This document shows positions 11,227 to 23,801 of a stretch of 64,000 nucleotides of DNA, piece after piece (positions within the stretch are counted from its first letter, which is position 1; each line of letters begins with the position of its first letter). Origin of the DNA: Hemerocallis citrina. Taxonomy: Eukaryota; Streptophyta; Magnoliopsida; Asparagales; Asphodelaceae. The stretch is taken from NCBI GenBank assembly GCA_017893485.1, contig CM030361.1, forward strand, positions 140,758,461-140,822,460, read 5' to 3'. A program made the position numbers and the translations under genes. The notes beneath the pieces are model-generated. The model searched no databases, was not told the DNA's origin, and was given only the letters and a program-made list of their open reading frames with translations.

Positions 11227-12944
11227 CTATCCCCTCTGGATGAGGGCTTCTATCTCATTCTTCAGGGCCCGACAATCATTAGTGTCGTGGCCGTGGTCCC
11301 GATGATAACGACACCACTTCTCTTTATCCCTTTTCTTGGGAGGGGTGTTCATCCTCGGAGCAGGAGGTATGATCACTTCCTTCTCAACTTCCATCAGAAT
11401 GGTGGAGACATTAGTGGTGAGGGGAGTAAACTTCTCGAATCTGGGAGGAGGTTGGTGCTGGCCGGCATTATCCTTCTGGAGCTTCTTGGCTCCTCCCTCC
11501 TCTGTTCCCTTTCTCTTAAATCCGGAGGAAGACCCCTCCAAGCTGGAGCGGTGCTCGGCTTCTTTTGCCCGAATGTACTTTTCACTTCGGAGGAGGAGGT
11601 CGGAGAAGTTCTGTGGGGACTTCTTGGCGAGGGAGGAGCGGAGGTTGGAATTGAGGATATTGGACTGAAATGCTGCTGCAGCGACCGACTAGTCGAGGGA
11701 TGCTATAGACCTGGCTTCAGCTGTGAACCTCTTCACATAGTCTCTCAACTTCTCACCCTTCTTCTGGTGGAGGTACAGTAGCGAGATGCTGGTCTTCTCA
11801 GTTCTACGGCTACTTACAAAATGGGTGACGAAGAGGGTCTCGAATTGCTCGAAGGAGAATATTGAGGATGGGGCGAGGCGAGAGTACCATTCTCGAGCCG
11901 GACCTTTGAGAGTTGCGGGGAAGGTTTTACAGAGCAGAGCATCGGAAGCTTGATGGATGAGCATTAGGGTCTTGAAGCTCTCGATGTGATCGACGGGGTC
12001 AGTTTTCCCGGAGTAGGTCTCAAATTGAGGAGGCTTGAAGCCGATTGGTATAGGTGCATCCATTATAGTTCGGGAAAAAGGAGGTCTACTGGGACGAAGG
12101 GTCCTTCCTCTAAGTTCTTCTTCTCGGTCTAACTGATCCATGCGCCTCTCCATCTCATGGAGACGGCGGTACACAGCATCGTCCCTTCGACGGTAATCAG
12201 CCGAGCCTCTAGACTCGTCTTCGTACGAGGGAGAGCGAGGGCTACGACGATGGTAGCTCCTGGAGTGGCAAGGACTTTGCACATGCCGGGAGTTGCTGGG
12301 AGCTGGAGGAGGAGATGGGGACCGTCAGCGAGGACTTCGGACCGGAGGAGGAGAGGGGATCTTGGGTGCATTGGTGTTGGGACGGAGATTGAGAGCTTGT
12401 AGGACGGTCGCTTGGAACTGCTGGAACTCGGCACGGGTGATGGGTGTCTCATCGTTCCTAGGCTGTTGCCGACCTGCAGGAGAGTGTGGCCTTCTTCTGT
12501 AATGCTCGGGGGACTCTCTCCGCCCCCTTCGGGCGGGAGACCTTCTGTATTCTCGGCGGTGAGGAGATCGCTCATCCGGACGGTGTTGGCGGGAGGTTCC
12601 CTCTCGGGCCCGCTTTTCATCCAGATGGCGGCGAAGGTCCTCATCCTTTTGCCGATTGAGGACGGTGTGGTGGTGATCGAAAGCTCGGGGATGGTGAGAG
12701 GCCATAGAGTCCGAAGAGGCGTTATGGATGGAGACGTGGTTCGGATGGAGAGACTATTTCTGTGGATTGGGACCCTTTGGAGGTTGTTGATTCTGCGGAG
12801 GAGGTAGGTCCTGTTGAAGAGGGTCCACGGCTTGAGGAGGAAGTTGCCCCTGCTGTTGAGCGGGCTGGGGGGGGGAACTTCTTGTTGCTGGTCAGGATTG
12901 GGTCCTCAGTTGGACCCTCTGGATCTGACTTTCCTAGGAGGCAT
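11227..12944 (-). pseudogene. Tat-like gypsy gag
   Basis: The likely gag start is the ATG at 12944 (MPPRKVRSRG), but a stop follows after 12 codons, so gag is already broken there. Arg- and Pro-rich N-terminal sequence continues in other frames (12325-12705). The conserved gag core is at 11689-12282 (PIGFKPPQFETYSGKTDP, then a KTFPATLKGPAREWYSRL region). The last segment (11227-11541) has a zinc-knuckle-like CRYHRDHGHDTNDC. Several frameshifts separate these pieces. Confidence 0.8.
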
Positions 12945-12994
12945 GGCTGGAGAGATCTGTCCGACGGGAAGAGGGGAGATTGCTATTCGTTAGT

Positions 12995-13012
12995 TTCCCA
13001 CAGACGGCGCCA
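12995..13012 (-). other. Gypsy primer binding site
   Basis: The minus strand reads TGGCGCCGTCTGTGGGAA three bases after the 5' LTR end. Tat-group gypsy elements typically carry a TGGCGCC primer site; the exact tRNA is not assigned. Confidence 0.75.
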
Positions 13013-13015
13013 ATC

Positions 13016-13611
13016 TGTTGCCGCTGAATTTGGTGTGGGGGCAAACAGATAGTATTTGTGGATTCTTAGGAAAACTGAATAACAACCTGTATACCTGTTC
13101 CGTCGGAGTTTGACGCTGACTCCCGCCGTATACCTGCAAAAAGTGCGACACACCGGGGTTGTTCCCGGCGACCCACTCTCCGACGCTCAAGTCAGTAATC
13201 AGGGATGATTAAGAAAGAGCGCAAAAACTGAAGAAAGATTGATTACCTCTCAATGGAGATAGATGGGGGTATTTATAGGTGCCGCTGGGATCAGATTATG
13301 AATGTAATCCCCCTGTGGTTAGATAAGGAATGTAATCCCTAATCCCCAGTGAAGGGATAGATATGAATCAGGGCCGTTGATTAGGATTTAATCAGAAACC
13401 CTAATTCTATCCCTTCTGGACCGGGTTCGCTGCGGGTTGAAACCCACACCCAGTTAAGTTGGATCCGTTTGCGGGTAAGTGGGTCTTCGGGGAAGATAAC
13501 CAGTACCCTCTTCAGACCCGTTGGTAGGTGAAATTACCGTTTTACCCTTGAGCTTCAAGATTCGTGCCCAATTTGGACGGTTCCGATTTAACCTCATTTT
13601 TAGCCATATCA
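13016..13611 (-). mobile_element. Gypsy 5' LTR
   Basis: On the minus strand it starts TGATATGG (13611) and ends GGCAACA (13016), directly before the primer site. A TATA-like CCTATAAATACCCC lies at about 13266-13279. The outer border rests on the TG start only, because the partner LTR is not in the window. Confidence 0.7.
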
Positions 13612-14918
13612 ATACTAGTTTGGCAAAGTAAAACTATGCCCATGCAAGCTAAACCTTATCATTCTTAGGTATTTCATCAAACAAGTGGTATTTCATCAAA
13701 CAAGAACCATTAAAATAAATGGATGAATAATTTCAAATTTATTATGATTAAATGGATGAATAATTTCATGTTGCGATCACTGCAACTTTTGTTGTACCTT
13801 TGGTATGTTTAAGTGTTGGTTTTCATGGCTGATGGTTCTAACGTACAAGGTAACAAATTGGTTTATGCGAACAAGGAAAAAGGGGAAATCATGAACTTTG
13901 TGTGATGATTAAAGTACTTTGTTTATTTTTTATCTTAAACAATTTGTAGCTTTATTATGAACTATTATCATCTTTTTGTAATGGAAAATGTTTGTCCTGC
14001 TACTTGAGCCACTTGTATGTAGGCACTATAGAGCTAATTCTCATTAGTGGATCCTCACATGTTTCTGGCCTTATAACACGATAATTAGCATCACTCTTTT
14101 GGCATTGTTACTTGCTAATTGTGGATTATTTATACAATGACTGATTACATGCATGACTATTGGCAGTGGTTTATATCAGCAGGGAATACAGAGCTTCTTG
14201 TCTTCGATGTAGAATCCATTGTTCTGATTTCTTTCTGTTGGAATGGGGAAGGATGATTAGAAACCATGCAGTTGAATTTGTGCTTGCAGCTTAGTTAAAC
14301 TATGATGAGGCTTGGCACAAATGCAATAGAAGGCATATATGTAAGTAGTAGGATGATGTATTATTTTTGCAATGGGTAGTCATCTGTTAAATTTAAACAA
14401 TTCAGGTTGATTTGTAACAGAAGAACAATAGATCAATATCTAATTTATGATATTCCTCCACGACGAAGTAGGAGGAGAACAAGTACTGAACCCAAGTGAA
14501 CCCAAGTTGATTAAACTTTGTATTGAAAGGGGGACTCTTTCCCTCTTTCCCTCTCCCTCTACCCCTCACAAAATGGTTGCAGGGCCATTTGAGTTCTAAT
14601 TTAATTACATATCATATTAATTTAGTTCATTCTCAAACAAATTAGTAACACTGAAACAGAAATTAGCAATCTAATTATCCTATCATATATGAATTCACGA
14701 AATTCTAGAATATGAATCCTAATTATCAAAATGTACAAAAAAAATTACTTACATTAGGGTTTGGAATCGATCGACTCCTCGCGCTCTCTTTCTTCTGACC
14801 TCCTCTACAAACCCAACTAATCACTTGTAGATTTTAATCCCTATTACAAATTCATTACGAAGTGAGTTTGGGTTCAGTAGAGTGGAAATAAAAGAGTAGA
14901 AGAAGAACTAGGTGATGT
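13612..14918. other. Unassigned spacer between gypsy and copia
   Basis: A/T-rich sequence with no domain I recognise. A short plus-strand frame (MADGSNVQGN and 16 further residues, about 13827-13907) has no known relatives in my memory and is probably chance. The stretch 14790-14918 continues, after removal of the copia element, into 22436 onward. Confidence 0.6.
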
Positions 14919-15725
14919 TGTTGTATAAAATGTCCCTAATCTTCTTGTTAATCTGTCAAAACAAAATAAATAAAACTGATTTACCGGCCTATGGGGAAGT
15001 CGCGCGATACGCACTGCCCTAAGAGTTGATCCGCGGTCTTATGTGCATACGCTTCGCAGATGCTCCTAGTGGTAAAACCCCCGGTATCACCGGCGTCCCG
15101 CTGTCGCACACAACGTCGGGAGATGACCCGAACTTAGCCTTGCCCAGAACTACGGCGAAAAGGAAAGGAGCGGAAGCAGCGAACGGAAGAGGTTGCTGCG
15201 CTTGCGGATCGGGAAAGCAGCAAAGAAGATGGACTGCCGACTGTTGAAACAGCGAAGGAAATTATCAGTGCGGTGCGATTTTGAGGTTTTTCAGTAGTTT
15301 GAAACCGGAAGAGAGTTTGACATATAAATAGAGTAGAACGTGTGAACGTTGGAGAAAAAGAAGACATCTTTTTCGGATCTGAGAAACTGATCCAACGTTC
15401 ATGAAGAATTAGTCAAAGAACAAAAAAATAAACAGCAAAAATAATTTTAGGATCTCAACCCGAACCCGAAGAGCAATTTCGGATCGGCATTCGTGTCCGC
15501 AGGTGCGGGCGCGCACACCCGTGCCCACTACGCGCGCCGAACCGAACCGGGCCGGGCGGCGGCGGCGGCGCGCGCGTGTGGCCCACGGGTTCTCTCCACA
15601 CCCCACTAGACTACAATGGGATAAAGAGTGGTTTACAATATATACACTCACAAGGTGGTCTTAACCACCGATATGGGACTAAAGAAAAAAGAGGAATCTT
15701 GGGTTTGCATCAAAAACAGCCAACA
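14919..15725 (-). repeat. Copia 3' LTR
   Basis: 807 bp with TGTTG...CAACA ends, matching 21624-22430 apart from about four substitutions. The GC-rich core at 15480-15590 contrasts with A/T-rich ends. Short open frames inside are duplicated in the other LTR and are not genes. Confidence 0.95.
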
Positions 15726-16346
15726 ATCCCCCCCCAAAACCAAGATTCAAAGGCAGTGATAACAAAAGAGTAATGATATAGAAGTTCTGGGCAAGAGTAT
15801 ACTATGCATAGATGAGATGGACTACAGCCTTGAATCTCACGTAGTGACTATTGTCTTTGTCTGAAGAAGTGCTTGATGGACTACGCCTTAAATCAGACTT
15901 CTTGACTCAGATTCAGAAAATAGCACACATAGTACGCTAGAGGTTCTCGGGTCTATCGGGTGGCGCTTTTGAATGGCCATGCGCACTTTTCCATATTCAT
16001 GAGAGTTGTCTGGGATCGCCCTGTCCCATAGTCGCGGCCTTCACGACCTCTCATATAGGTAAGTCCTCAAAGGGTTGGGGATCGGAGTCAACCCTACATA
16101 ATAATGTTTGGACCTATTAAGAGTTTAGAACTCATCCTAACCAGATCACACAGGAACACTGTCACCATAGGGATGGGATATCATTGTACAACCTCGTACA
16201 GCCACCTGGGCATTAATTTATGAGAATTTAATCTCTGGGTCAGTGTTCCATAATAGTCACCGAAGTCCAGCTTGTTTCTACCCATTGAACCGGCTTCTTG
16301 GGATCTCCAGTCAGACTCGGTTGGGTTGCCACTGCTGGTGACTTAC

Positions 16347-19300
16347 TTATGGGCTTAACCCCATCCCCCTCGATGATTCTAGGATCAACGTCCTAGACAG
16401 ACCCTTTGTTAAGTGGTCTGCAAGGTTCTTTTCTGACTTTATATAGTCAAGAACCACATATTTGCCTAATAGGCTCTTGATTGACTTGAAGCACAGCTGC
16501 AGGTGCCTGTTCATCTTAGCATTCACAGAATCATGCTTTAGTAGTTCTATAACAGATTTATTATCACAGTTTATGGAAATAGGAGGAACAGGAACATTAG
16601 TAACAGGTATATGCATAATCAAATTTCTTAGCCATTCAGCTTCTGTACACGTAGTATCCAAAGCTATCATTTCAGAATCCATAGTACTTCTAGCTATGAT
16701 GGTTTGTTTACATGAACCCCAGGAGATTGCAGCACCTCCTAAGGTGAAGACATATCCAGTTGTGGATTTCACATCATGTGAGTCAGTTACCCAGTTTGCA
16801 TCTGAGTAACCTTCTATGATATCAGGGTGTCTAGAATAATGAAGTTTGTAATCTATAGTACCCTTAAGATATCTAAATACTCTTTCTAATGCTGTCCAAT
16901 GTGACAGGTTTGGGTTGCTAGTATATCTACTAAGTCTCCCAACAGCAAATGCAATGTCAGGTCTAGTTCTATTTGATATATACATAAGAGAACCTATCAT
17001 TTGAGAGTATCTATGTTGTTCTACAGGTGAACCTTCATTCTTCTTGAGAATGATACTACTGTCAAAAGGAGTACGAGCAGGTGCCTTCTCAAAATACTCA
17101 AATTTCCTTAGCATTTTCTCAATAGAATGTACTAAGGAGAGAGTATAACCCTCCTTGGATTTGGATACTTGCATTCCTAGAATCAGGTTAGCTACTCCTA
17201 GGTCTTTCATATCAAACATGCTAGATAAATAATCTTTAGTGTTATTTATTAACTCAAGTGTTGATCCTAGAATAAGGATGTCATCTACATACAAGCATAT
17301 AATGACACAACTTCCATCAGTATTTTTAGAGTATATACATTTATCATACTCATTTAGTAAGAAGCCATATTCTAAAATCACTTTATCAAATTTGCTGTGC
17401 CATTGCTTGGGAGCTTGCTTTAGACCATAAAGAGATTTTACTAACCTGCAAACTTTCTTTTCTTGACCCTTAGCAATAAAACCTTCAGGTTGCTCCATGT
17501 AGATTTCTTCCTCTAGGTCTCCATTCAAAAAGGCTGTCTTTACATCCATTTGATGGATTATCAAGTCATGAATGGAGGCTAAAGCTAGAAGAGTTCTAAT
17601 AGAGGCAATCCTAGCTACAGGAGAGTAGGTGTCAAAATAATCTAATCCTTTTTTCTGGGTGAAACCTTTGGCTACTAATCTAGCTTTGTATTTTTCTATT
17701 GAACCGTCAGCTCTAAGTTTCTTTTTGAAGATCCACTTGCAACCTATGGGTTTACTACCTAAAGGCAGGTCTGCTAAATGCCAAGTACTGTTCTCCATAA
17801 TGGAGTTGTACTCATTGTTGATGGCTTCTTTCCAGAAAGGTGCATCAGGAGAAGATATTGCTTCTTCATAAGTTGAGGGATCACCCTCTATCAAATAAGT
17901 GAAGAAATCTTCTCCTAAATTTCTTTCAATCCTACCTCTTTTGCTTCTTCTAGGTTCTGAGTCTTGATCAGGTTGAGAGCTAGAAGGTTGAGAATGGGAA
18001 CTGGTAGAAGGAGGTAGGGAATGACTGGAGGGGTTGGAAGAAATTCTATCTTTAAAAGGGAATATATTCTCAAAGTAAACTGCATCTCTAGCTTCAATGA
18101 TGGTATTATTAGAGATTTCATTTACTTCAGAATGAGTCACTAAAAATCTATTGGCATTGCTATCTAGGGCATATCCTATGAATACAGCATCTACAGTCTT
18201 AGGTCCAATCTTTCTCTTTTTAGGTTCAGGGATTCCTACTTTTGCTAGACATCCCCAGACCTTAAGGTAATGGACTCTAGGCGTTCTGCCTTTCCATAAT
18301 TCATAAGGAGTCTTATCCTTTGACTTACTAGGGATCCTGTTTAGGATGTAACAGGCTGTCAATAAGGCTTCTCCCCACAAGTTATCAGGAGCTCCTGAGC
18401 TGAGAAGCATGGCATTCACCATGTCTAACAGAGTTCGATTCTTTCTTTCAGCAACTCCGTTAGACTGTGGTGAGTAAGGAGCAGTCACCTCATGAATTAT
18501 TCCGTGTTCTTCACAGAAGTTAGTCATTTCATTTGAGGTATACTCTCCGCCACGATCAGATCTAAGGATCTTAATCTTTTTCTCTAATTGGTTCTCAGCT
18601 TCGGATTTGAAAACCTTAAATCTATCTAGAACTTCATCTTTGGTTTTGAGAAGGTAGGTATAGCAATACTTAGAAAAGTCATCTATAAAAGTGACAAAGT
18701 ATTTCCTACCGTCTCGGGTCAAAACCCTATTTGAGTCACAAACATCACTATGAACTAGTTCTAGAGGATCAGAATTCCTCTCTATAGATTTGAAAGGCAG
18801 TCTGGAATGTTTGGCTTGAACACAAATTTCACATTTGTGTTTATTATCTACAGGAGACTTGGGAATAAGATCTAAGTTCATCATTCTTTTAAGAGAACCC
18901 AGATTCACATGACCTAGTCTACCATGCCAAACATTGGAAGATTCTATATTTGAAACAACAGGAGATGGATCAGATATTTTATTTATGGTGCTGAGAATGA
19001 AAAGACCATCCTTTACATATCCTTTCCCAATAAAAGATTCATTCTTAGAAAATACAATTTTATTTGCTTCCATTACAATTTTGAAACCTGACGCTACAAG
19101 AAGGGAACCACTAACTAAGTTTCTCCTAACGGACGGCACATGAAGTACATCATGAAGAGCTAGATTTTTCCCTGATGTCATCTTCAGGTCTATTCTTCCT
19201 CTTCCTACAATCTGTGCCGTTGATCCATCTCCTAGGGTTATGCCTCCTCCACATGATTCCTGATAGTTTGAAAAACAGGAGCGATCAAATGAAACATGAA

Positions 19301-20384
19301 CATTAGCTCCAGAATCCAACCACCAGTCATCAGAATGGTAAGAAATATTAACAGAAGGTTGGTAAGTCACAGACCTGAAGGAACTAGAAGATCCATTTAG
19401 AATCATGTTGGCTTCTGGTTTGGTAGAGCCTTTTCCCTTATAAGGAGTCTTCATTGGTTCCTTCTTCCTATGAAAGCAATTGAAGGATAGATGATTTGTT
19501 CTTCCACACACCAAACAAAACTTTTGTTGGTCCTGAGTCTGACCGAAGTTTCTAGTCCTGTGGTTTTGCTGGTGTTGGCGGTTTTGGTGGTTTTGGTGAT
19601 TCTGGTGATGAGGCTGAAAGTTCTTTTTCTTGAAGGAGGTTTTCTTAGGCTTGTGAGGATTATTAGGTTTGGATTTGCCTTGGTTTGACACTACAAGGTT
19701 TACCTTTGCTTTAGACTCATTTTTAAGGTTTGACCTAAGTCTAAGTTGTTCTTCTGTTCTAATCTTCTTTAGGACTTGGGCAAAGGTAAGCTCACCCTGA
19801 GTATGAGTGAGTTCCTTCTTGACATCAGACCAAGAAGGTGGGAGTTTGTCTATTAGGCAAGCTATCTTATATTCAGTAGAGAAGGTTGTGCCTTTTGCTT
19901 GAATATGCCTTACATATTCTTGGAATTCATGGATTTGGTCATTTATAGGCTTGTTATCTACCATGAAATACCTATTGAAAGCTGAAGAATTGAATCTTTC
20001 AATTCCAGCATCATCAAAACCATATTCATCTTCTAAGGCATCCCAAAGTTCTTTAGCATTTTTATATTCAAAGAATATGTCATAAAGGGAGTCAGATAAG
20101 GCACTTAGAATCCTATGAAAACAGTGGAAGTCTATTTCCTTAGGGGTTTTTGGTTTTTGGGAACTAGCGGATTCTTTAGGAGTTTGAGATGACAAAGTGG
20201 ATTCAGAAACTTCTTTGGTAGACTCAAATTTGTCAGACTCAGTCGTGTTGGGTGTGGATCCATCAATTGCAGAAAGGAGACCTAAGGTGGTGAGCCAGAA
20301 TTTCATCTGACTCTGCCACCTTTTAAAGTTGGTGCCATCAAACTTGGCTGGCTTGGCTGAAGCGGTCTCTTCTTTCCCAGTCAT
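16347..20384 (-). CDS. Copia gag-pol polyprotein, intact (1345 aa)
   Basis: An ATG-started, uninterrupted frame with the copia domain order. Gag opens with [24 protein letters not shown] knuckle ([14 protein letters not shown]) lies near residue 292. The aspartic protease motif is [11 protein letters not shown] near 354. The integrase has an HHCC finger (H, H, CEIC), then Asp in SDVCDSN, Asp in [10 protein letters not shown] and Glu in [13 protein letters not shown] starts near 860 with [12 protein letters not shown] and has the catalytic box [10 protein letters not shown]. RNase H includes [10 protein letters not shown] and [10 protein letters not shown]. All catalytic residues I can check are present and length is normal for copia, so it may be active. 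It is likely expressed from the LTR at 21624-22430. Lineage not assigned. Confidence 0.95.
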   Translation of the reverse strand: MTGKEETASAKPAKFDGTNFKRWQSQMKFWLTTLGLLSAIDGSTPNTTESDKFESTKEVSESTLSSQTPKESASSQKPKTPKEIDFHCFHRILSALSDSLYDIFFEYKNAKELWDALEDEYGFDDAGIERFNSSAFNRYFMVDNKPINDQIHEFQEYVRHIQAKGTTFSTEYKIACLIDKLPPSWSDVKKELTHTQGELTFAQVLKKIRTEEQLRLRSNLKNESKAKVNLVVSNQGKSKPNNPHKPKKTSFKKKNFQPHHQNHQNHQNRQHQQNHRTRNFGQTQDQQKFCLVCGRTNHLSFNCFHRKKEPMKTPYKGKGSTKPEANMILNGSSSSFRSVTYQPSVNISYHSDDWWLDSGANVHVSFDRSCFSNYQESCGGGITLGDGSTAQIVGRGRIDLKMTSGKNLALHDVLHVPSVRRNLVSGSLLVASGFKIVMEANKIVFSKNESFIGKGYVKDGLFILSTINKISDPSPVVSNIESSNVWHGRLGHVNLGSLKRMMNLDLIPKSPVDNKHKCEICVQAKHSRLPFKSIERNSDPLELVHSDVCDSNRVLTRDGRKYFVTFIDDFSKYCYTYLLKTKDEVLDRFKVFKSEAENQLEKKIKILRSDRGGEYTSNEMTNFCEEHGIIHEVTAPYSPQSNGVAERKNRTLLDMVNAMLLSSGAPDNLWGEALLTACYILNRIPSKSKDKTPYELWKGRTPRVHYLKVWGCLAKVGIPEPKKRKIGPKTVDAVFIGYALDSNANRFLVTHSEVNEISNNTIIEARDAVYFENIFPFKDRISSNPSSHSLPPSTSSHSQPSSSQPDQDSEPRRSKRGRIERNLGEDFFTYLIEGDPSTYEEAISSPDAPFWKEAINNEYNSIMENSTWHLADLPLGSKPIGCKWIFKKKLRADGSIEKYKARLVAKGFTQKKGLDYFDTYSPVARIASIRTLLALASIHDLIIHQMDVKTAFLNGDLEEEIYMEQPEGFIAKGQEKKVCRLVKSLYGLKQAPKQWHSKFDKVILEYGFLLNEYDKCIYSKNTDGSCVIICLYVDDILILGSTLELINNTKDYLSSMFDMKDLGVANLILGMQVSKSKEGYTLSLVHSIEKMLRKFEYFEKAPARTPFDSSIILKKNEGSPVEQHRYSQMIGSLMYISNRTRPDIAFAVGRLSRYTSNPNLSHWTALERVFRYLKGTIDYKLHYSRHPDIIEGYSDANWVTDSHDVKSTTGYVFTLGGAAISWGSCKQTIIARSTMDSEMIALDTTCTEAEWLRNLIMHIPVTNVPVPPISINCDNKSVIELLKHDSVNAKMNRHLQLCFKSIKSLLGKYVVLDYIKSEKNLADHLTKGLSRTLILESSRGMGLSP

Positions 20385-21623
20385 GATTTAGAAGTATAAT
20401 AGTCTAGAGGCTGCAGAAATAATACTGTAGCTACTCAATAAAGGTATCGCGGGTTCTAGACAATAGTTTAATGATTTTGCTAATGAACCTAAACAAATCT
20501 TTTAGTCTATCAAGTTCTGATTAACTTGGGTTAGCTGTAGGAGTCGGTTCCCAGCTAGCGGTGGTCCGAAGACGCTTAAATACCGTGTCGCTTAGGGCTA
20601 TTTACACCCGGTTGACAGAAGGACCCTTTAGGCTTGTTCCCAAATTTATCTTTCCTTTTAAGACCTTTAGATTTCTTTTAAGGAATTTGCAAAATCAATA
20701 ACTATTCCTTATCTAAATGTTTAAAGGATACTAAGAAATATCTAGCACCACAGCTAATAATAGTCTTGATATTGTTATGTAGGTAGTAGTGCTATTCACA
20801 ATATAACAAGACACTTAGTTATACTAGCAAATTGCAAGCTAATAAAACAAATGTACAGCAAGTAATATTCTAAGACTTTGAGAATATTAAAGTGAATCTA
20901 ACAACACAAATTCGTGCCAACAAATTTTATGATTTAACAATAAATTAATAATGTAAGGATTTTAAAGCTATAGAGGAATCTATAGTGATGCAACAAAATT
21001 TAATTATCTGTCTCGAAATTGTGATTAACGAAGATAGTATTAAAGCTTCGGATTTCACTAATAATTTATTTATTTATTTAGCCCTTACAATATTAATAAT
21101 GAAGCGAATTAACAGAATGTACTAAATTAACTGATTAACAATAATCAATTATGATTATATGTGCTAATTAATCAGTTAATCAATATGTATATACTTAATC
21201 GACAGATCCTACAACTAAGTATATACTATGGATCTGTTCTATAGGATCATACAATTGTATTCTTAATTTCTAAGTAGACAGATAACAAAGGCAATTCTGT
21301 TTATAGGTAGCAATTAATCAGATTGATAATATGTATGTGCTAATTACCAATAAATAATAGTTTAATCTGATTAACAATCAGGCCGTTCTTAATTAACAAG
21401 ATATGACAAACTAATGAGATTAACAGTACGGTTGTTCTTAATTAATCAGATCAACAATACGACTATTCTTAATTAATAAGATATGGTAAACTAGTCAGAT
21501 TAACAAGATGGCTGTTGTTAATTAACAATTTATGCTAAACTAATCAGATTAACAAGATGACTGTTCTTAGTTAACAATATATGATAAACTAATCAGATTA
21601 ACAATACGTGTCAACTCTTAGAT
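20385..21623 (-). repeat. Copia 5' leader with internal tandem repeats
   Basis: A 1.24 kb untranslated leader between the 5' LTR and gag. The part nearest gag (20415-20655) is the block shared with the LARD. Further upstream, 21350-21610 holds several imperfect copies of a ~50-60 bp A/T-rich unit built around TAATCAGATTAACAA and GTTCTTAATTAAC. No coding potential. Confidence 0.8.
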
Positions 21624-22430
21624 TGTTGTATAAAATGTCCCTAATCTTCTTGTTAATCTGTCAAAACAAAATAAATAAAACTGATTTACCGGCCTATGGG
21701 AAAGTCGCGCGATACGCACTGCCCTAAGAGTTGATCCGCGGTCTTATGTGCAGACGCTTCGCAGATGCTCCTAGTGGTAAAACCCCCGGTATCACCGGCG
21801 TCCCGCTGTCGCACACAACGTCGGGAGATGACCCGAACTTAGCCTTGCCCAGAACTACGGCGAAAAGGAAAGGAGCGGAAGCAGCGAACGGAAGAGGTTG
21901 CTGCGCTTGCGGATCGGGAAAGCAGCAAAGAAGATGGACTGCCGACTGTTGAAATAGCGAAGGAAATTATCAGTGCGGTGCGATTTTGAGGTTTTTCAGT
22001 AGTTTGAAACCGGAAGAGAGTTTGACATATAAATAGAGTAGAACGTGTGAACGTTGGAGAAAAAGAAGACATCTTTTTCGGATCTGAGAAACTGATCCAA
22101 CGTTCATGAAGAATTAGTCAAAGAACAAAAAAATAAACAGCAAAAATAATTTTAGGATCTCAACCCGAACCCGAAGAGCAATTTCGGATCGGCATTCGTG
22201 TCCGCAGGTGCGGGCGCGCACACCCGTGCCCACTACGCGCGCCGAACCGAACCGGGCCGGGCGGCGGCGGCGGCGCGCGCGTGTGGCCCACGGGTTCTCT
22301 CCACACCACACTAGACTACAATGGGATAAAGAGTGGTTTACAATATATACACTCACAAGGTGGTCTTAACCACCGATATGGGACTAAAGAAAAAAGAGGA
22401 ATCTTGGGTTTGCATCAAAAACAGCCAACA
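21624..22430 (-). repeat. Copia 5' LTR
   Basis: 807 bp, TGTTG...CAACA, paired with 14919-15725. It is the promoter-bearing LTR for the minus-strand polyprotein. GATGT follows at 22431-22435. Confidence 0.95.
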
Positions 22431-22435
22431 GATGT

Positions 22436-22755
22436 AACCAGCGGGAAGAGGAAAAGTCAAAGAGAAGAAGAAGAGGAATGGGAGAAAGACTGAAAGTCTG
22501 AAAGAGTAAAGAAAATCTGTAAATGACTAAATGGGTTGAAAATTTTACACATAAACTCTTATTAATTTTTTATTATTAAATATATATATATATATTTTGA
22601 AATTTTTAAAAAATCCCAGGGGGCGCAGCTGCACCCCATGGGCCCAGGGCAGCTCCACCCCTGCGCAAAGCCATTCTTAATACTAGGAAGAACTACCTTG
22701 ACCGGTATATCTCTCCAACCCTGTGAACAACTAAGTGGGCGCAAGAGACCCAACA
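22436..22755. other. Spacer, no gene seen
   Basis: Purine-rich then A/T-rich sequence with a short TA tract (22580-22595), followed by a GC-rich stretch (GGGGCGCAGCTGCACCCC, about 22620). I see no gene. Confidence 0.5.
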
Positions 22756-22756
22756 A

Positions 22757-23092
22757 CATCAGGTCAAAGGTGACCGGTCGTTGGGCACGATATGAGGCTG
22801 TCCCTCACCGGGGTTCCAACGGTTCTCGACCTGGGTTCATAACACTAGAACCGCCTGGGGCAAGTACCTTATACATCAAAGGAGACCGGTCGTTGGGTTC
22901 GACATGAGGTTGTCCTGCACCGGGGTTCCATGGGCATTTGACGGGGGTTCGTAACTAGAACTGCCAGGGTGAGTCCCATATACATCAAAGGATACCGGTC
23001 ATCGAGGCACGACATTCGGTAATCTCGTAACGGGGTTCTAGGGGCAGTCGACCGAGGTTTGTAATACTAGAACTGCCCGGGTGTAAGACCCT
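22757..23092. repeat. Three-copy ~113 bp tandem repeat
   Basis: Three diverged units start near 22757, 22872 and 22983. Each has, in order, an ATCAAAGG-like start, ACCGGTCRTYG, a CACCGGGGTTC-like stretch, a second GGGTTC or GGTTTG, and CTAGAACYGCC. Unit length is about 111-116 bp. No coding frame persists across units. Confidence 0.75.
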
Positions 23093-23488
23093 ATGCAGTA
23101 AAAAAAAGCACCAATTTCGCATCAAAACAAGCTTAGTTTCTCATATATTTTATTGATATAACTCTGTTTAAGTTGTAGGTACTTCAGAGTACATTTACCC
23201 GATCGAGCACATCCGCTAACCCCGGTCGAGCACATAGTACACTTTTTGTGTGTGTGAAGGAAGAGCGAATTGTACCTTGAAAGCATATATTATACAAATG
23301 CATGATACATAAAAGACATCCTACATATGCATGATATACATGAAAAGGCATCTCGTGCATGTGCCCCATATATGAACAAGTTTGTCAAACATGTGCATCG
23401 TATGTACGTTTAAGGTAATATCATGCATTTGCATCATATATTAAAATACTCGGCATAATGTTCCATAGGAATGGTAAGTTGACCATCC
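23093..23488. other. Spacer with TGCAT-rich microrepeats
   Basis: A/T-rich, with repeated ATGCATGATA- and CATGTGCAT-like words between 23280 and 23440. I see no gene. Confidence 0.5.
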
Positions 23489-23532
23489 TTTGACTTTAGG
23501 TTGGTCATTTTTGCCCTTTATATACATGCATG
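23489..23532. repeat. Left arm of a palindromic element split by the LINE
   Basis: AGGTTGGTCATTTTTGCC followed by CCTTTATATACATGCATG. Both parts recur inverted right of the LINE: TGCATGTTTATAAAGGG at 31061-31077 and GGCAAAAATGACCAACCT near 31137-31154. The right arm has extra sequence between the two parts. Confidence 0.7.
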
Positions 23533-23801
23533 TTTTTTTTGAGGTGAAAGGTGGAATAAAGCCACCATGTTTCATTAATCAGAAATTAATAAAACAATCC
23601 CGGCAAGCTGGGAGAAAAACAAAATTACAATGCAGGAAAAGAAAATACAGTGCAGAAAATAAAATATAAACCCCCAACAAAACCCTGAGGGGTGGGTCTA
23701 ATCCTCCATGTAGCCAACAACCCAAAGTACAAAATACCAGGAACAAACTAATAGAGACTGTAGCTACTGAGACACTGCTGAGTCTGGAAGGCGGCGATCT
23801 C

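Larger units (their letters stand above)
8648..13611 (-). mobile_element. Decayed Ty3-gypsy element, Tat-like, 5' part
   Basis: A minus-strand gypsy element with 5' LTR at 13016-13611, primer site at 12995-13012, and broken gag, protease and RT frames down to 8648. There the LARD insertion cuts it, and the rest lies beyond the window start. A TRIM splits it at 8689-9464. The protease-to-RT linker (AYNVILCRPGL, HLKMKFPTQAGVGEVKGNQ) is typical of the Tat lineage as I recall it. Many stops and shifts show it is old. Confidence 0.85.
14919..22430 (-). mobile_element. Complete Ty1-copia retrotransposon, GATGT duplication
   Basis: LTRs at 14919-15725 and 21624-22430 (807 bp each) begin TGTTG and end CAACA, and GATGT flanks both sides (14914-14918 and 22431-22435). 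I find four LTR differences by eye, so insertion is recent. A single intact polyprotein fills 16347-20384. The 5' leader (20385-21623) is long and repetitive. A purine tract (TTGGGGGGGGAT, minus strand) abuts the 3' LTR at 15726. I see no initiator-Met primer site next to the 5' LTR, where the minus strand reads ATCTAAGAGTTGACACG. Confidence 0.96.

Noticed and set aside
11122..11781. 219-residue plus-strand frame and its neighbours between 11.1 and 12.8 kb
   Set aside because: They are antisense shadows of GC-rich gypsy gag and protease coding sequence.
15026..15651. Small frames in the copia LTRs, such as 73- and 80-residue proteins
   Set aside because: They occur in both LTRs on opposite strands and overlap each other; no domain is recognised.
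16462..19688. Plus-strand frames within the copia polyprotein
   Set aside because: Antisense shadows of a single intact 4 kb coding frame.
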